Origin: Lachnospiraceae bacterium
GTDB lineage: Bacteria > Bacillota > Clostridia > Lachnospirales > Lachnospiraceae
Length of the DNA: 50,696 bases
Assembly (NCBI GenBank): GCA_017484135.1
Contig: JAFUTQ010000016.1
Location: 1 to 50,696 of the forward strand
Reading direction: 5' to 3'
Part shown: positions 1 to 8,217 of the stretch, one piece after another
Numbering within the stretch: position 1 is the stretch's first letter
How the letters are laid out: each line of letters begins with the position of its first letter
Position numbers and translations under genes: made by a program
Notes under the pieces: model-generated
What the model saw: only the letters and a program-made list of their open reading frames with translations
Databases searched by the model: none
Told to the model about the DNA's origin: nothing

Positions 1-72
1 GGCTTTACTACGGACGCCAATGGGTCCAAGGAGAACACCGTCACACCAATGCCCACTCATTATACAGCTTAA
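1..72 (+). CDS. C-terminal end of an unidentified protein (partial)
   Basis: Frame 1 is open from the window edge to TAA at 70-72 and ends in the residues TPMPTHYTA. The body of the gene lies outside the window. Its position just ahead of a van-cluster remnant suggests it belongs to an integrated or conjugative element, but I do not recognise the tail as any specific family. The coding call rests only on the open frame and the plausible composition. Confidence 0.35.
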   Translation, partial: GFTTDANGSKENTVTPMPTHYTA

Positions 73-144
73 GCAACGGAATGGTTAGTCCTTTCTGGCT
101 GAAAGGTATCTAACCACCACAAATACATTATAGGAGGAGAACAC

Positions 145-585
145 ATGAAAAAGTTAAAATTAGTTGGAATATTGGCAGCAGTTGTATTGATAGGTGGAAG
201 TTTGTTAATCCCACTTATAAATAACTACACAGCCTATAAGTTGGAAAAGGCATTATGTGAAATCCCTCTGCCAAAGGAAACGGAATTGATAGAGTCGTTG
301 TCACAGACAGGCAAGCTGACGGGTAATGGAAATGGGATGCAATATTTCGGAGCAATCCTAATCAGGAGTGAATTGTCTTTGGAGGAACTGAATACATATT
401 ATTCAGATTATAGGAGTAGTGAATGGGATTACCTTGTGGAAGTTCAGGAAGGACAGTCTGTTGAGGTGATTGAACACGGAACGCTGAAATTCTCGGAAGG
501 AATAAATGACAGCGGATATTACATTGTATATTCATGGGGAAGCAGTAATTCTCTATTGAAAGAACTGGATATTCGTGGACACTAA
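145..585 (+). CDS. small membrane-anchored hypothetical protein, possibly prematurely stopped
   Basis: 146 residues from ATG 145, with a good ribosome binding site (AGGAGGAG) just upstream. Residues 7-27 form a hydrophobic membrane anchor or uncleaved signal; the rest is an acidic extracytoplasmic domain. No family was recognised. Odd point: the same reading frame continues after the TAA at 583-585 for about 41 more sensible codons and stops at TAA 709-711, so the original protein may have been about 188 residues and this copy may carry a nonsense change. It stands directly ahead of the vanT remnant, so it is probably cargo of the same integrated element. Confidence 0.6.
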   Translation: MKKLKLVGILAAVVLIGGSLLIPLINNYTAYKLEKALCEIPLPKETELIESLSQTGKLTGNGNGMQYFGAILIRSELSLEELNTYYSDYRSSEWDYLVEVQEGQSVEVIEHGTLKFSEGINDSGYYIVYSWGSSNSLLKELDIRGH

Positions 586-711
586 AAAGATTGGAAGGAA
601 GAAAATACCGATTATTCTTATATTACAAATTATAAGAAGGCAACTGTTGATACCTCCAATTCACTGGACGGAAAATACGAATTGACACTTCAAGCAGTAG
701 AAGAACCCTAA

Positions 712-2136
712 TCGGTTTGTTTGGAGATAGCTACTATGGAATTACTGAAAAGATTTCATGTTTGAATAGCTTATATAGCTATATTTTCCAAGTGACCGAT
801 TATACAAGAAACGGTATTTTCTTTGCCCCTGTATTTTTTATAATTGGCGGGTTTATAGCTGATAATCGCCCACAAATTACATTTGGAAAAAGTATCTTGG
901 GATTTGCTGTTGCTTCGTTCTGATGTTTGGAGAAGCTATTGCCTTGCATCATTTTGATTGGCAACGACACGACAGTATGTATGTGTTTTTGTTGCCGTGT
1001 ATGTATTTCTTATTCAATGTCATTCTGCATTTCAAAGGGAAACGCTTTGTAACTCTACGAACAACATCGCTGATTATCTACATCATTCATCCAATGATGA
1101 TTGTAGTTATACGGTTGTTTTCCAGATTGTTTCATCTACAAAGTTTGCTTGTGGAAAACAGTATCGTACATTATTTTATGGTCTGCTTGACTTCAGTAGT
1201 GTTCGGTGTGGTCTTAACGGCAATGTGGAATAAATACAAGCCGAAAAAAGCAAAACATACTACAGATACTGACAGAGCTTATTTAGAAATTGATTTGAAC
1301 AATCTGGAGCATAATGTAAAAGTCTTAAAAGGGGCAATGCCACAAAAATGCAAATTAATGGCTGTTGTAAAAGCTGAAGCGTATGGTCACGGCATATATG
1401 AAATTGTTACGCACTTAGGCAAAATAGGTGTCAAAGTTTTTGCGGTAGCAACTATTGATGAAGGTATCAAGTTACGCCAATATGGTGTTTCGGGCGAAAT
1501 ACTGATTTTAGGATATACCGCACCTGCAAGGGCAAAAGAACTTCGTAAATATGACTTTACACAAACGCTGATAGATTATGAGTATTCTTTACTTTTGAAT
1601 AAGCAGGGATATGATGTTATGACACACATTAAAGTTGATACGGGTATGCACAGACTTGGCTTTGATGCAAAAGATATAGAAAATATATTTGCTGTTTTTT
1701 CAATGAAGCATATCAAGGTGTCTGGGATATATACCCATTTGTGTGCAGCTGATAGCGTTGATGAAAAAGACATCTTCTTTACAAATGTGCAGATTGAGAG
1801 CTTCTATAACTTGTTAAATCAACTAAAGGAAAAAGGTATAACTATTCCTAAAATACACATTCAGAGCAGCTATGGATTGTTGAATTATCCAGAACTTAAA
1901 TGTGATTATGTGAGAGCAGGCGTTTCGTTATACGGTGTTTTAAGCTCTCCTAATGACAGGACAAAGTTGCAGCTTGATTTAAGACCCGTACTTTCATTGA
2001 AATCAAGAGTTATTTTGCTTAGAGAAATCAAGAAAGGCGATAGTGTTGGTTATAGTCGGTCATTTGTTGCCAATAGAGATAGTTTAATTGCTGTATTACC
2101 TGTCGGTTATGCAGATGGCTATCCGAGATGGCCTAG
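712..2136 (+). pseudogene. vanT: vanT-type membrane serine/alanine racemase remnant
   Basis: VanT enzymes of VanG/VanC-type glycopeptide-resistance clusters join an acyltransferase-3-like membrane domain to a PLP-dependent alanine-racemase domain and make D-serine or D-alanine for altered peptidoglycan. Here only the last membrane helices remain (712 to about 1250), followed by the racemase domain with its PLP lysine motif AVVKAEAYGHG and the GDSVGYSRSF tyrosine region. Three lesions are visible. The 5' part of the membrane domain is missing. The frame changes near 900-922 (one base lost or two gained), where AVASF runs into a stop while VLMFGEA continues in another frame. The protein leaves the racemase consensus right after VGYADGYPR near 2136, losing roughly the last 90 residues. 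No vanG, vanXY, vanR or vanS gene is in the window. A functional product is very unlikely. Confidence 0.85.
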
Positions 2137-2237
2137 CCAAAGGGCTGAACGTGGAAAAGGATTTCAAGAGACTCGCCTTACATCATCCCATGAATTTACC
2201 TCTGAATAGATCTGCTTTTTTTTCACATACTGAATAT

Positions 2238-3290
2238 ATGACAGATAAGGTAAGTAAACGAATCAAAAATTTGATATATCTTGCGGGAATCGCTATAGCG
2301 GTATATTTAGGAATACGTTTTATATTGCCGTTGGTGGTTCCTTTTCTGTTTGCGGGAATCCTGGCTGTTTTTTTGCACAAGCCGGTGGACTGGCTTCAAC
2401 GGCGTCTGCATCTGCCGCGTCCCATGGCAAGCATCCTCAGTCTGGTACTCGCGGTGGCGATCATCCTGCTGCCGGTCGTGTTTTTGCTTTATAAGGGAAT
2501 CTGTGAACTGGGGATTTTTGTATCGAATTATAAGCTTTGGATAGAAAAGCTGGAAATTTTCTGGAACCGGTTTTGTATGCGGGTGGAGGAGTGGGGATTC
2601 TGCCGGGCCTGTGATCTGGAAGAATGGGGAAGAAGCTATGTGATTGAAATGCTGGAAACGATCAAGCAAAAAGCCATGCCGTCTCTTATGAACTATTCCT
2701 ATCTGTCCTTCTGTCAGGTGGCTTTATTTCTGGGAAAAGCAGTTGTGACCTTCGTGGCGGCTATTTTGATGCTGAATGACTACGGTCATCTTCGGAAAAA
2801 AATAAAAAACAGCTTTCTCGGGCATCGGGTGATGCGCACCTGGAAAAACATGCGCCGTGCCGGAGGCGCATACCTCAAGGCGCAGCTGATTATATGGAGC
2901 ATGATTAGCGTGGTATGCGTGCTGGGGCTGTTTCTTTCGGGAAACCGCTATGCACTGATCGTGGGGATTTTGATCGGGTTTTGTGATGCACTTCCCTTTG
3001 TCGGGACAGGCATTATCTTTCTTCCATGGCTGATGATCAAGGTGTTTCAGGGAAAGTATGGAATGGCGGTTCTCTATGGCGCGATCTATCTGATCTGCAC
3101 CTTTATCCGGGAATTTTCCGAGCCGAAACTGGTGGGAAGGGGATTGGGCGTACATCCATTGGCGGTAATTGTCAGTATTTATGTGGGAATCCGTCTGTTT
3201 GGGGGCACAGGGGTTCTGCTGGGCCCCATCGGAGCATTTCTGGTCTGGGAGGAGTATAAGATCATAAAAGAAAACAGGCAGCCGAAGTGA
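2238..3290 (+). CDS. ytvI: AI-2E/YtvI family integral membrane protein
   Basis: 350 residues from ATG 2238. The reading frame is open further upstream, but that part overlaps the vanT junction and has no family resemblance. The protein has the AI-2E/PerM-YtvI layout: paired N-terminal helices (about residues 10-50), a further helix at 60-85, a soluble middle segment, then several C-terminal helices with the typical LIGFCDALPFVGTG and GVLLGPIGAFLVWEEYK motifs. YtvI-type proteins are linked to sporulation and multispanning export in Firmicutes; the substrate is unknown. The gene sits immediately after the truncated element, so its native promoter and 5' neighbour may have been lost. It converges on the CoA-transferase gene. 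Confidence 0.85.
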   Translation: MTDKVSKRIKNLIYLAGIAIAVYLGIRFILPLVVPFLFAGILAVFLHKPVDWLQRRLHLPRPMASILSLVLAVAIILLPVVFLLYKGICELGIFVSNYKLWIEKLEIFWNRFCMRVEEWGFCRACDLEEWGRSYVIEMLETIKQKAMPSLMNYSYLSFCQVALFLGKAVVTFVAAILMLNDYGHLRKKIKNSFLGHRVMRTWKNMRRAGGAYLKAQLIIWSMISVVCVLGLFLSGNRYALIVGILIGFCDALPFVGTGIIFLPWLMIKVFQGKYGMAVLYGAIYLICTFIREFSEPKLVGRGLGVHPLAVIVSIYVGIRLFGGTGVLLGPIGAFLVWEEYKIIKENRQPK

Positions 3291-3300
3291 CTGCCTGTAA
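3266..3300. terminator. bidirectional terminator between ytvI and the CoA-transferase gene
   Basis: A 7-bp inverted repeat (CAGGCAG at 3275-3281, CTGCCTG at 3291-3297) overlaps the ytvI stop. The A-rich tract at 3266-3274 becomes a U-tract for minus-strand transcripts, so it suits the CoA-transferase gene best. Confidence 0.6.
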
Positions 3301-3302
3301 GT

Positions 3303-4643
3303 TTATTTGTTGCTGCGTCTCCAGATTTTCATCTTTTCTGCCTCTGCAATCAGTTCATCGCGGAAATCCGGATGAGCAATGGAAATGATTGCTTCCGCCC
3401 TCTGCCATGCAGACAGACCCTTCAGATTTACCTTGCCGTACTCGGTAACCAGATAGTGTGTGGTGGAACGGGTATCGGTCACGATAGAGCCCGGATTTAA
3501 GGTGGGGAGGATTCTGGATTTTACCTGTCCGTCCTTTGTCTGAAAGGTGGAGGAGCAGCAGATAAAGCTCTTTCCGCCGTTTGACAGATAGGCACCCAGC
3601 ACAAAATCCAGCTGTCCGCCTGCACCGCTGATATGCTTGATACCGGCAGATTCCGCATTGACCTGACCAAAGAGATCGATATCCACCGCGTTGTTGATGG
3701 ACATAAAATTGTCCAGCGCGGAGATGGAGCGGATATCATTGGTGTAGCTTACCGGTGCGCTCATGACCTCGGGATTGTCATCCAGATAATCGTACATTTT
3801 TTTCGTTCCTGCGCCGAATCCGAAGGTCTGGCGGAAGCGGTCGATATTTTTCTTAGAGCCGTTGATCTTTCCGGCGCGGGCAATGTCCACAAAGGCATCT
3901 ACATACATCTCGGTATGAACACCGAGATCCTTCAGGTCAGACTCGGCGATGAGAGAACCTACCGCGTTGGGCATACCGCCGATTCCCAATTGCAGACAGG
4001 CGCCGTTTGGAATCTCGTCTACGATCAGCTTTGCAACGGTCTTGTCGATCTCGGTAGCGGGACCTCCGGCACCTAATTCCCCGATTGGCGGATTATTTCC
4101 TTCTACGATATATTCCACCTCTGAGATATGTATGCTGTTTTCAAAACCGCCGAGACAGCGGGGCATATTTTCATTGACCTCCACGATAATGTGTTTGGAG
4201 GTTTCGCAGACTGCGATCTGGTGGGATGCGTTGGGACCGAAATTGAAGTAGCCGTGCTTGTCCATAGGTGCCACCTGAAACATTGCCACATCTACCTTTG
4301 TCTCAGAATCCCGGTAATATCTGGGCACCTCGGAATAACGGATCGGTGCGTAGTATGCGCAGCCTTTGGCAATATATTTGCGCTCAATTCCGCTCATATG
4401 CCATGAGTTCCACGTGAAATGCTCTCCGGCATCTTCCCGTTCAAAGATGGCCAATGGCTTTAATAAGATACCGCCGCGCACATTGACATCCTTTAACTCA
4501 TCGGTGCGCTTTGCCAATGCCTGATCCAGTGCATCCGGTGTTCCGGTACACCAGCCGTAATCTACCCAGTCCCCTGAGTTGATCAATTTGACTGCCTCAT
4601 CCGGTGAGGTAAGCTTTTGCTGATATTCCTGTGTATAATCCAT
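3303..4643 (-). CDS. but: butyryl-CoA:acetate CoA-transferase
   Basis: 446 residues from ATG 4643, preceded by AGGAGG. The enzyme moves CoA from butyryl-CoA to acetate, the last step of butyrate formation in Roseburia-like gut bacteria, giving butyrate and acetyl-CoA. The sequence matches the family over its length, including DWVDYGWCT near the N terminus, [39 protein letters not shown] (Glu245 is the likely CoA-bound glutamate) and [19 protein letters not shown]. Length and end (IWRRSNK) agree with the Roseburia/Agathobacter proteins. The frame extends 25 codons further upstream, but that part lacks a ribosome binding site. It is monocistronic with its own strong promoter. A 4-hydroxybutyrate CoA-transferase is the nearest alternative; the motifs favour butyryl-CoA. 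Confidence 0.93.
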   Translation of the reverse strand: MDYTQEYQQKLTSPDEAVKLINSGDWVDYGWCTGTPDALDQALAKRTDELKDVNVRGGILLKPLAIFEREDAGEHFTWNSWHMSGIERKYIAKGCAYYAPIRYSEVPRYYRDSETKVDVAMFQVAPMDKHGYFNFGPNASHQIAVCETSKHIIVEVNENMPRCLGGFENSIHISEVEYIVEGNNPPIGELGAGGPATEIDKTVAKLIVDEIPNGACLQLGIGGMPNAVGSLIAESDLKDLGVHTEMYVDAFVDIARAGKINGSKKNIDRFRQTFGFGAGTKKMYDYLDDNPEVMSAPVSYTNDIRSISALDNFMSINNAVDIDLFGQVNAESAGIKHISGAGGQLDFVLGAYLSNGGKSFICCSSTFQTKDGQVKSRILPTLNPGSIVTDTRSTTHYLVTEYGKVNLKGLSAWQRAEAIISIAHPDFRDELIAEAEKMKIWRRSNK

Positions 4644-4708
4644 GTTTGTCCTCCTGATGATAAATTTAATTCGTGTGATGTCGGAGAGATGCTCCGAATC
4701 ACAACAGT

Positions 4709-4737
4709 ATAGTATCACGCAGGAAAAAAATAATCAA
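4709..4737 (-). promoter_or_regulatory. sigma-A promoter of the CoA-transferase gene
   Basis: On the minus strand, TTGATT (4737-4732), a 17-bp spacer and TACTAT (4714-4709). The transcript leader then holds a short hairpin, TCGGAG/CTCCGA at 4681-4697, ahead of the ribosome binding site. Confidence 0.7.
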
Positions 4738-4829
4738 GTTGTTGCGGCGCATTGGCTGACGAGGGGGAGCGTCAATACAGGTGGACATGGATTTATCATA
4801 AATTTACATTATTCATTATAGAAAATGCG

Positions 4830-4879
4830 ATATTATGTCGGATTATGGCTGTTATAATAAGCATAATCCGACATAATAT
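4830..4879 (+). promoter_or_regulatory. perfect 18-bp palindrome enclosing an extended -10 promoter
   Basis: Arms 4830-4847 and 4862-4879 are exact inverted repeats of 18 bp with a 14-nt spacer. The spacer contains an extended -10 element, TGTTATAAT (4850-4858), reading toward the DUF234 remnant. Two identical half-sites flanking a -10 element look like an operator at which a bound dimer would cover the promoter. The regulator is not identifiable in the window. Confidence 0.6.
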
Positions 4880-4890
4880 GAAGACAATAC

Positions 4891-5166
4891 ATGAATTTGG
4901 CGGGCTATCATTCATGGCATGGTTTGGCATTTGAGATAGTGTGTATCAATCATATAAAACAGATGAAAAGCACTCTCGGCATATCAAGTGTGGAGACATC
5001 TGGATATTCATGGAGAAGTTACGGATCATCTCCGGGCGCACAGATAGATTTGATAATTGACAGAAGTGATGACGTAATAGATATATGTGAAATGAAGTAT
5101 TCTTCTGATGAGTTTGAAATTGATGCTTCATATGAGAAAAATCTCATTCATAGCTACCAGCGGTAA
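4891..5166 (+). pseudogene. remnant of an ATPase with C-terminal DUF234 domain
   Basis: The ORF reads like only the C-terminal part of archaeal-type AAA ATPases carrying a DUF234 domain: WHGLAFEIVCINHI, then LGISSVETSGYSW, then the nuclease-like core GAQIDLIIDR...ICEMKYS. Full proteins are about 450-480 residues with an N-terminal Walker A ATPase, which is absent here. The sequence also stops before the usual C-terminal strand. ATG 4891 is only the first in-frame start and has no good ribosome binding site. Probably the product of an internal deletion that fused the original promoter region to the gene's tail. Confidence 0.7.
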
Positions 5167-5188
5167 GCAAACCATAATTTAATAAGGC

Positions 5189-5217
5189 TTTACACCGATT
5201 ATCCGGTTTGATATAAT
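5189..5217 (+). promoter_or_regulatory. sigma-A promoter of the 60-residue ORF
   Basis: TTTACA (5189-5194), a 17-bp spacer and a consensus TATAAT (5212-5217), about 30 bp ahead of the start codon at 5249. Confidence 0.75.
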
Positions 5218-5248
5218 ACGCATATCAGATACCAAAGGGGGTGTGCTT

Positions 5249-5431
5249 ATGCCAACAAACGAAAAAGAGTATAACGGCAATCTGCTTGATCAAAAACATA
5301 TCTTAAAAAGGATAAAGAAAACGGCACTTGAAACAAATGATGTCGAAAAGATTATAGCGGCTATTGATTATGAATTGGCAGATATTGATGAAAAACTTTA
5401 TCAACAACCACCTATGACATATAACAATTAA
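5249..5431 (+). CDS. 60-residue hypothetical protein
   Basis: A small acidic, charged, probably helical protein of 60 residues with no signal or membrane segment. It has a dedicated consensus promoter, a good AGGGGG ribosome binding site seven bases before ATG 5249, and its own terminator, so it is very likely expressed. GTG 5243 is in frame but overlaps the ribosome binding site. No family was recognised. It lies between a decayed ATPase gene and fruK, a stretch that looks like accessory DNA. Confidence 0.65.
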   Translation: MPTNEKEYNGNLLDQKHILKRIKKTALETNDVEKIIAAIDYELADIDEKLYQQPPMTYNN

Positions 5432-5447
5432 AAAATCAAACAAAAAA

Positions 5448-5497
5448 TAAAAGGTGTAAGGTCTTATTAAATTATTAAGGTCTTATACCTTTTTTAT
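5448..5497 (+). terminator. intrinsic terminator after the 60-residue ORF
   Basis: Arms AAAAGGTGTAAG (5449-5460) and CTTATACCTTTTTT (about 5482-5495) form an 11-12-bp stem with one G-T pair, ending in a run of T. Confidence 0.75.
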
Positions 5498-5532
5498 TTA
5501 CCAAAATCCGAATCTTACACCATGAGCCCCGC

Positions 5533-5561
5533 TTGTCAGAAACGTATGTTTGTGCTAGAAT
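5533..5561 (+). promoter_or_regulatory. sigma-A promoter of fruK-ptsI
   Basis: TTGTCA (5533-5538), a 17-bp spacer and TAGAAT (5556-5561), 40 bp ahead of the fruK start. Confidence 0.7.
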
Positions 5562-5601
5562 AATGCGTAAAATGTACGATGAAAAAAGGCAGGCAATCAA
5601 T

Positions 5602-6528
5602 ATGATCTATACGGTAACATGCAACCCCTCGCTGGATTACGTAATGCTCGTAAAGGATTTTACCGAGGGGACAGTAAACCGCACCGTGGGAGAGCGAATC
5701 CTTCCCGGGGGAAAGGGCATCAATGTATCCATGGTGCTGAACAACCTGGGCGTTAAAAATAAGGCACTCGGATTTGCCGCGGGCTTTACGGGAAACGAGA
5801 TCGAGCGGCTGCTTAGCGCGAAAGGAATCCGGACAGAGTTTCTTTGGTTGCCGCAGGGAAACAGCCGCATCAATGTCAAGCTTTGCTCCGGGGAGGAGAC
5901 GGAAATTAACGGAAGAGGACCGCTCGTTGGCAGAGAGGATGTGGACAAGCTCTGTCGAAGGCTGGATGAACTGACAGACGGGGATGGTCTGGTTCTGGCG
6001 GGAAGCATTCCCGAGGGATTGCCCGACTCGCTGTACGGAGAGATTCTGCACCGACTGCGCGAGAAACGGCTTCGCGTGGTAGTGGACGCAACCAAAAAGC
6101 TTTTGGAGCATACGCTGGAGTATCATCCGTTTCTGATCAAACCGAATCTTGCTGAGCTGGAGGAATTTTTTGATGTCCGATGTAAAAACAGACAGGAAAT
6201 CATCCGCTACGCCAAAAAGCTTCAGGACAAGGGTGCCGCAAATGTACTGGTATCCATGGCGGGAGACGGGGCCTTGCTTCTCACGGAGGAAGGCAGGGCG
6301 TATGCGATGGCAGCGCCGGAGGGAAAAGCGGTAAATGCCGTGGGAGCAGGGGATTCCATGGTGGCAGGCTTTCTGGCGGGCTATTATGCCACGGAGGATT
6401 ACAAAAAGGCTCTGGCGTATGGAGTCTGTGCAGGCAGCGCCAGCGCTTTTTCCGAGCATCTTGCGGATCGGGAGGCGGTAGAAAAGCTGCTGTCGCAGGC
6501 ACCGGAAATTTTGGAACAGGATATGTGA
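5602..6528 (+). CDS. fruK: 1-phosphofructokinase (PfkB family)
   Basis: 308 residues from ATG 5602. It phosphorylates fructose-1-phosphate to fructose-1,6-bisphosphate after PTS uptake. Family marks: the N-terminal TVTCNPSLDYVM, the sugar-binding GGKGINVSMVLNNLG, and the C-terminal ATP/anion-hole motif VNAVGAGDSMVAGF with its catalytic aspartate. Codons upstream of 5602 in the same frame overlap the promoter, so the later start was chosen; the ribosome binding site is weak. The gene is followed after 29 bp by ptsI and probably forms an operon with it. No fructose EII (fruA) or DeoR-type fruR is adjacent, unlike the common fruR-fruK-fruA order. Tagatose-6-phosphate kinase is the main alternative within the family. 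Confidence 0.88.
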   Translation: MIYTVTCNPSLDYVMLVKDFTEGTVNRTVGERILPGGKGINVSMVLNNLGVKNKALGFAAGFTGNEIERLLSAKGIRTEFLWLPQGNSRINVKLCSGEETEINGRGPLVGREDVDKLCRRLDELTDGDGLVLAGSIPEGLPDSLYGEILHRLREKRLRVVVDATKKLLEHTLEYHPFLIKPNLAELEEFFDVRCKNRQEIIRYAKKLQDKGAANVLVSMAGDGALLLTEEGRAYAMAAPEGKAVNAVGAGDSMVAGFLAGYYATEDYKKALAYGVCAGSASAFSEHLADREAVEKLLSQAPEILEQDM

Positions 6529-6557
6529 AACGAAGATAGAGGGAGATACGTGAAATC

Positions 6558-8183
6558 ATGGAAAAACAGAATCAGGTTTTTCAGGGAAAAAATGTATACG
6601 GGGGGATCGCAATCGGCTCCATTCGGCTTCTTTCCCAGTCTGAGGGAGGAATCAGACGGATACAGGCGAGGGATGTTGAGGCGGAGGTGGTTCGCTTTAC
6701 AGAGGCAAGGGAGCAGGCAAAGGAACAGCTTTCCCGGCTTTATGAAAAGGCAAAACAGGAGGTCGGGGAGCACGAGGCAGCTGTCTTTGAAGTACACCGG
6801 ATGATGCTGGATGGCGTGGACTTCGCGGACTCCATTACCAAAATGATCCGGGCACAGGAAGTCAATGCAGAATATGCAGTGGCGCATACCGGAGAAGAGT
6901 TTGCCGCAGTATTTGAATCCATGGAGGATGATTATATGAAGGCGCGCTCCGAAGATATGAGGGATATTGCAAGCCGGGTGATCGCAATTCTGCAGGGCAG
7001 AAAAACGGAGGAACTCCGTCTGGATGAGCCCGTCATTTTATTGGCAGACCGACTGACTCCCGGTGAGACGGTACAGCTGGACAAAACCAAGATACTGGCC
7101 GTGGTCACCAGGCACGGCTCTGTGTATTCCCATGCGGCGATTCTGGCGAGAGCCATGAACATCCCTGCGGTGATGGGAGTAGATTTTCCGGAGGATGTGG
7201 ATGGGAAATCCGCAATTGTAGACGGATACGAAGGGGTTCTCTATGTAGAGCCGGATGATGCATTGAGAACCAAATATCGGAACAGAAAAAACGAAGATGA
7301 AAAACAGAAGCACCTCCTGATGGAATTGAAGGGAAAGGATAATGTCACCCCGGACGGAAAAAGGATTGATCTTTTTGCGAACATCGGCTCTGTCAGTGAT
7401 GTGGCGGATGCGGTGACGAATGACGCGGGAGGTATCGGCTTGTTTCGAAGTGAGTTTTTGTATCTGGAGGCGGAGGATTATCCGGATGAGGAAAAACAGC
7501 TTCAGGCCTATCGCGCGGTAGCGGAAGGCATGGAGGGAAAGCCGGTGGTGATTCGCACCATGGATATCGGGGCAGACAAGCAGGCGAATTATTTCAAGCT
7601 GGACAAGGAGGAAAATCCGGCAATGGGATATCGCGGGATTCGCATCTGTCTGGAACGAAAAGATATTTTTCAGACACAGCTTCGCGCACTTTATCGCGCG
7701 GCCCGATACGGCAGGATTTCGATTTTGTTTCCCATGATCACCTCGGTGGAGGAGGTGCGGGAAATTAAGAAAATTACCGGGGAGGTCAAGGCAGAGCTGG
7801 AGCGGGAAGGTATTCCCTACAAGGATGCTCCGCTTGGCATTATGATTGAAACGCCGGCTGCAGCGCTGATGAGTGAGGAACTCGCACAGGAAGTAGATTT
7901 CTTTTCCATCGGAACCAATGATCTGACACAGTATACACTGGCGGCGGATCGCCAAAACGCAAAACTGGAGCGTTTGTATGACCCGCATCATCCGGCAATC
8001 CTCAAAATGATTCAGATGGTTGTGGAAAACGGACACAAGCATCATTGCCGGGTGGGAATCTGCGGAGAGCTGGGGGCGGATCTTACCATGACGAAAATCT
8101 TTCTCGAGCTCGGGGTGGACGAGCTGTCGGTCAATCCGCCGATGATTTTAAAAATCAGAGAAAAGATTTTGTCCATGGATTGA
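6558..8183 (+). CDS. ptsI: phosphoenolpyruvate-protein phosphotransferase (PTS enzyme I)
   Basis: 541 residues. Enzyme I takes phosphate from PEP onto a histidine and passes it to HPr, driving all PTS sugar uptake in the cytoplasm. The swivelling phosphohistidine domain contains HGSVYSHAAILARAM with active His192. The C-terminal PEP-binding barrel shows TMDIGADKQ, the signature IMIETPAAALM followed by DFFSIGTNDLTQY, and the active cysteine in VGICGELGAD. It starts at ATG 6558 with AGAGGGAGA upstream. Placement right behind fruK links general PTS phosphotransfer to fructose use. HPr is not in the window. Confidence 0.95.
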   Translation: MEKQNQVFQGKNVYGGIAIGSIRLLSQSEGGIRRIQARDVEAEVVRFTEAREQAKEQLSRLYEKAKQEVGEHEAAVFEVHRMMLDGVDFADSITKMIRAQEVNAEYAVAHTGEEFAAVFESMEDDYMKARSEDMRDIASRVIAILQGRKTEELRLDEPVILLADRLTPGETVQLDKTKILAVVTRHGSVYSHAAILARAMNIPAVMGVDFPEDVDGKSAIVDGYEGVLYVEPDDALRTKYRNRKNEDEKQKHLLMELKGKDNVTPDGKRIDLFANIGSVSDVADAVTNDAGGIGLFRSEFLYLEAEDYPDEEKQLQAYRAVAEGMEGKPVVIRTMDIGADKQANYFKLDKEENPAMGYRGIRICLERKDIFQTQLRALYRAARYGRISILFPMITSVEEVREIKKITGEVKAELEREGIPYKDAPLGIMIETPAAALMSEELAQEVDFFSIGTNDLTQYTLAADRQNAKLERLYDPHHPAILKMIQMVVENGHKHHCRVGICGELGADLTMTKIFLELGVDELSVNPPMILKIREKILSMD

Positions 8184-8217
8184 GGAAAGAATACGCAAAA
8201 GAAAGGAGCGCCACTAT

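Noticed and set aside
81-113. Ten-codon ORF MVSPFWLKGI between the first two features
   Set aside because: Too short to support as a gene; no clear ribosome binding site.
717-923. A 68-codon ORF as an independent small membrane protein
   Set aside because: It is the part of the vanT membrane domain before the frameshift.
2088-2237. Longer N-terminal extension of ytvI
   Set aside because: It overlaps the vanT remnant and junction DNA; ATG 2238 gives the family-typical N terminus.
5536-6459. A 307-codon ORF antisense to fruK
   Set aside because: A shadow ORF; its composition is unlike a protein and fruK is fully supported on the other strand.
7038-8045. A 335-codon ORF antisense to ptsI
   Set aside because: Shadow of enzyme I; no start context and no family motifs.
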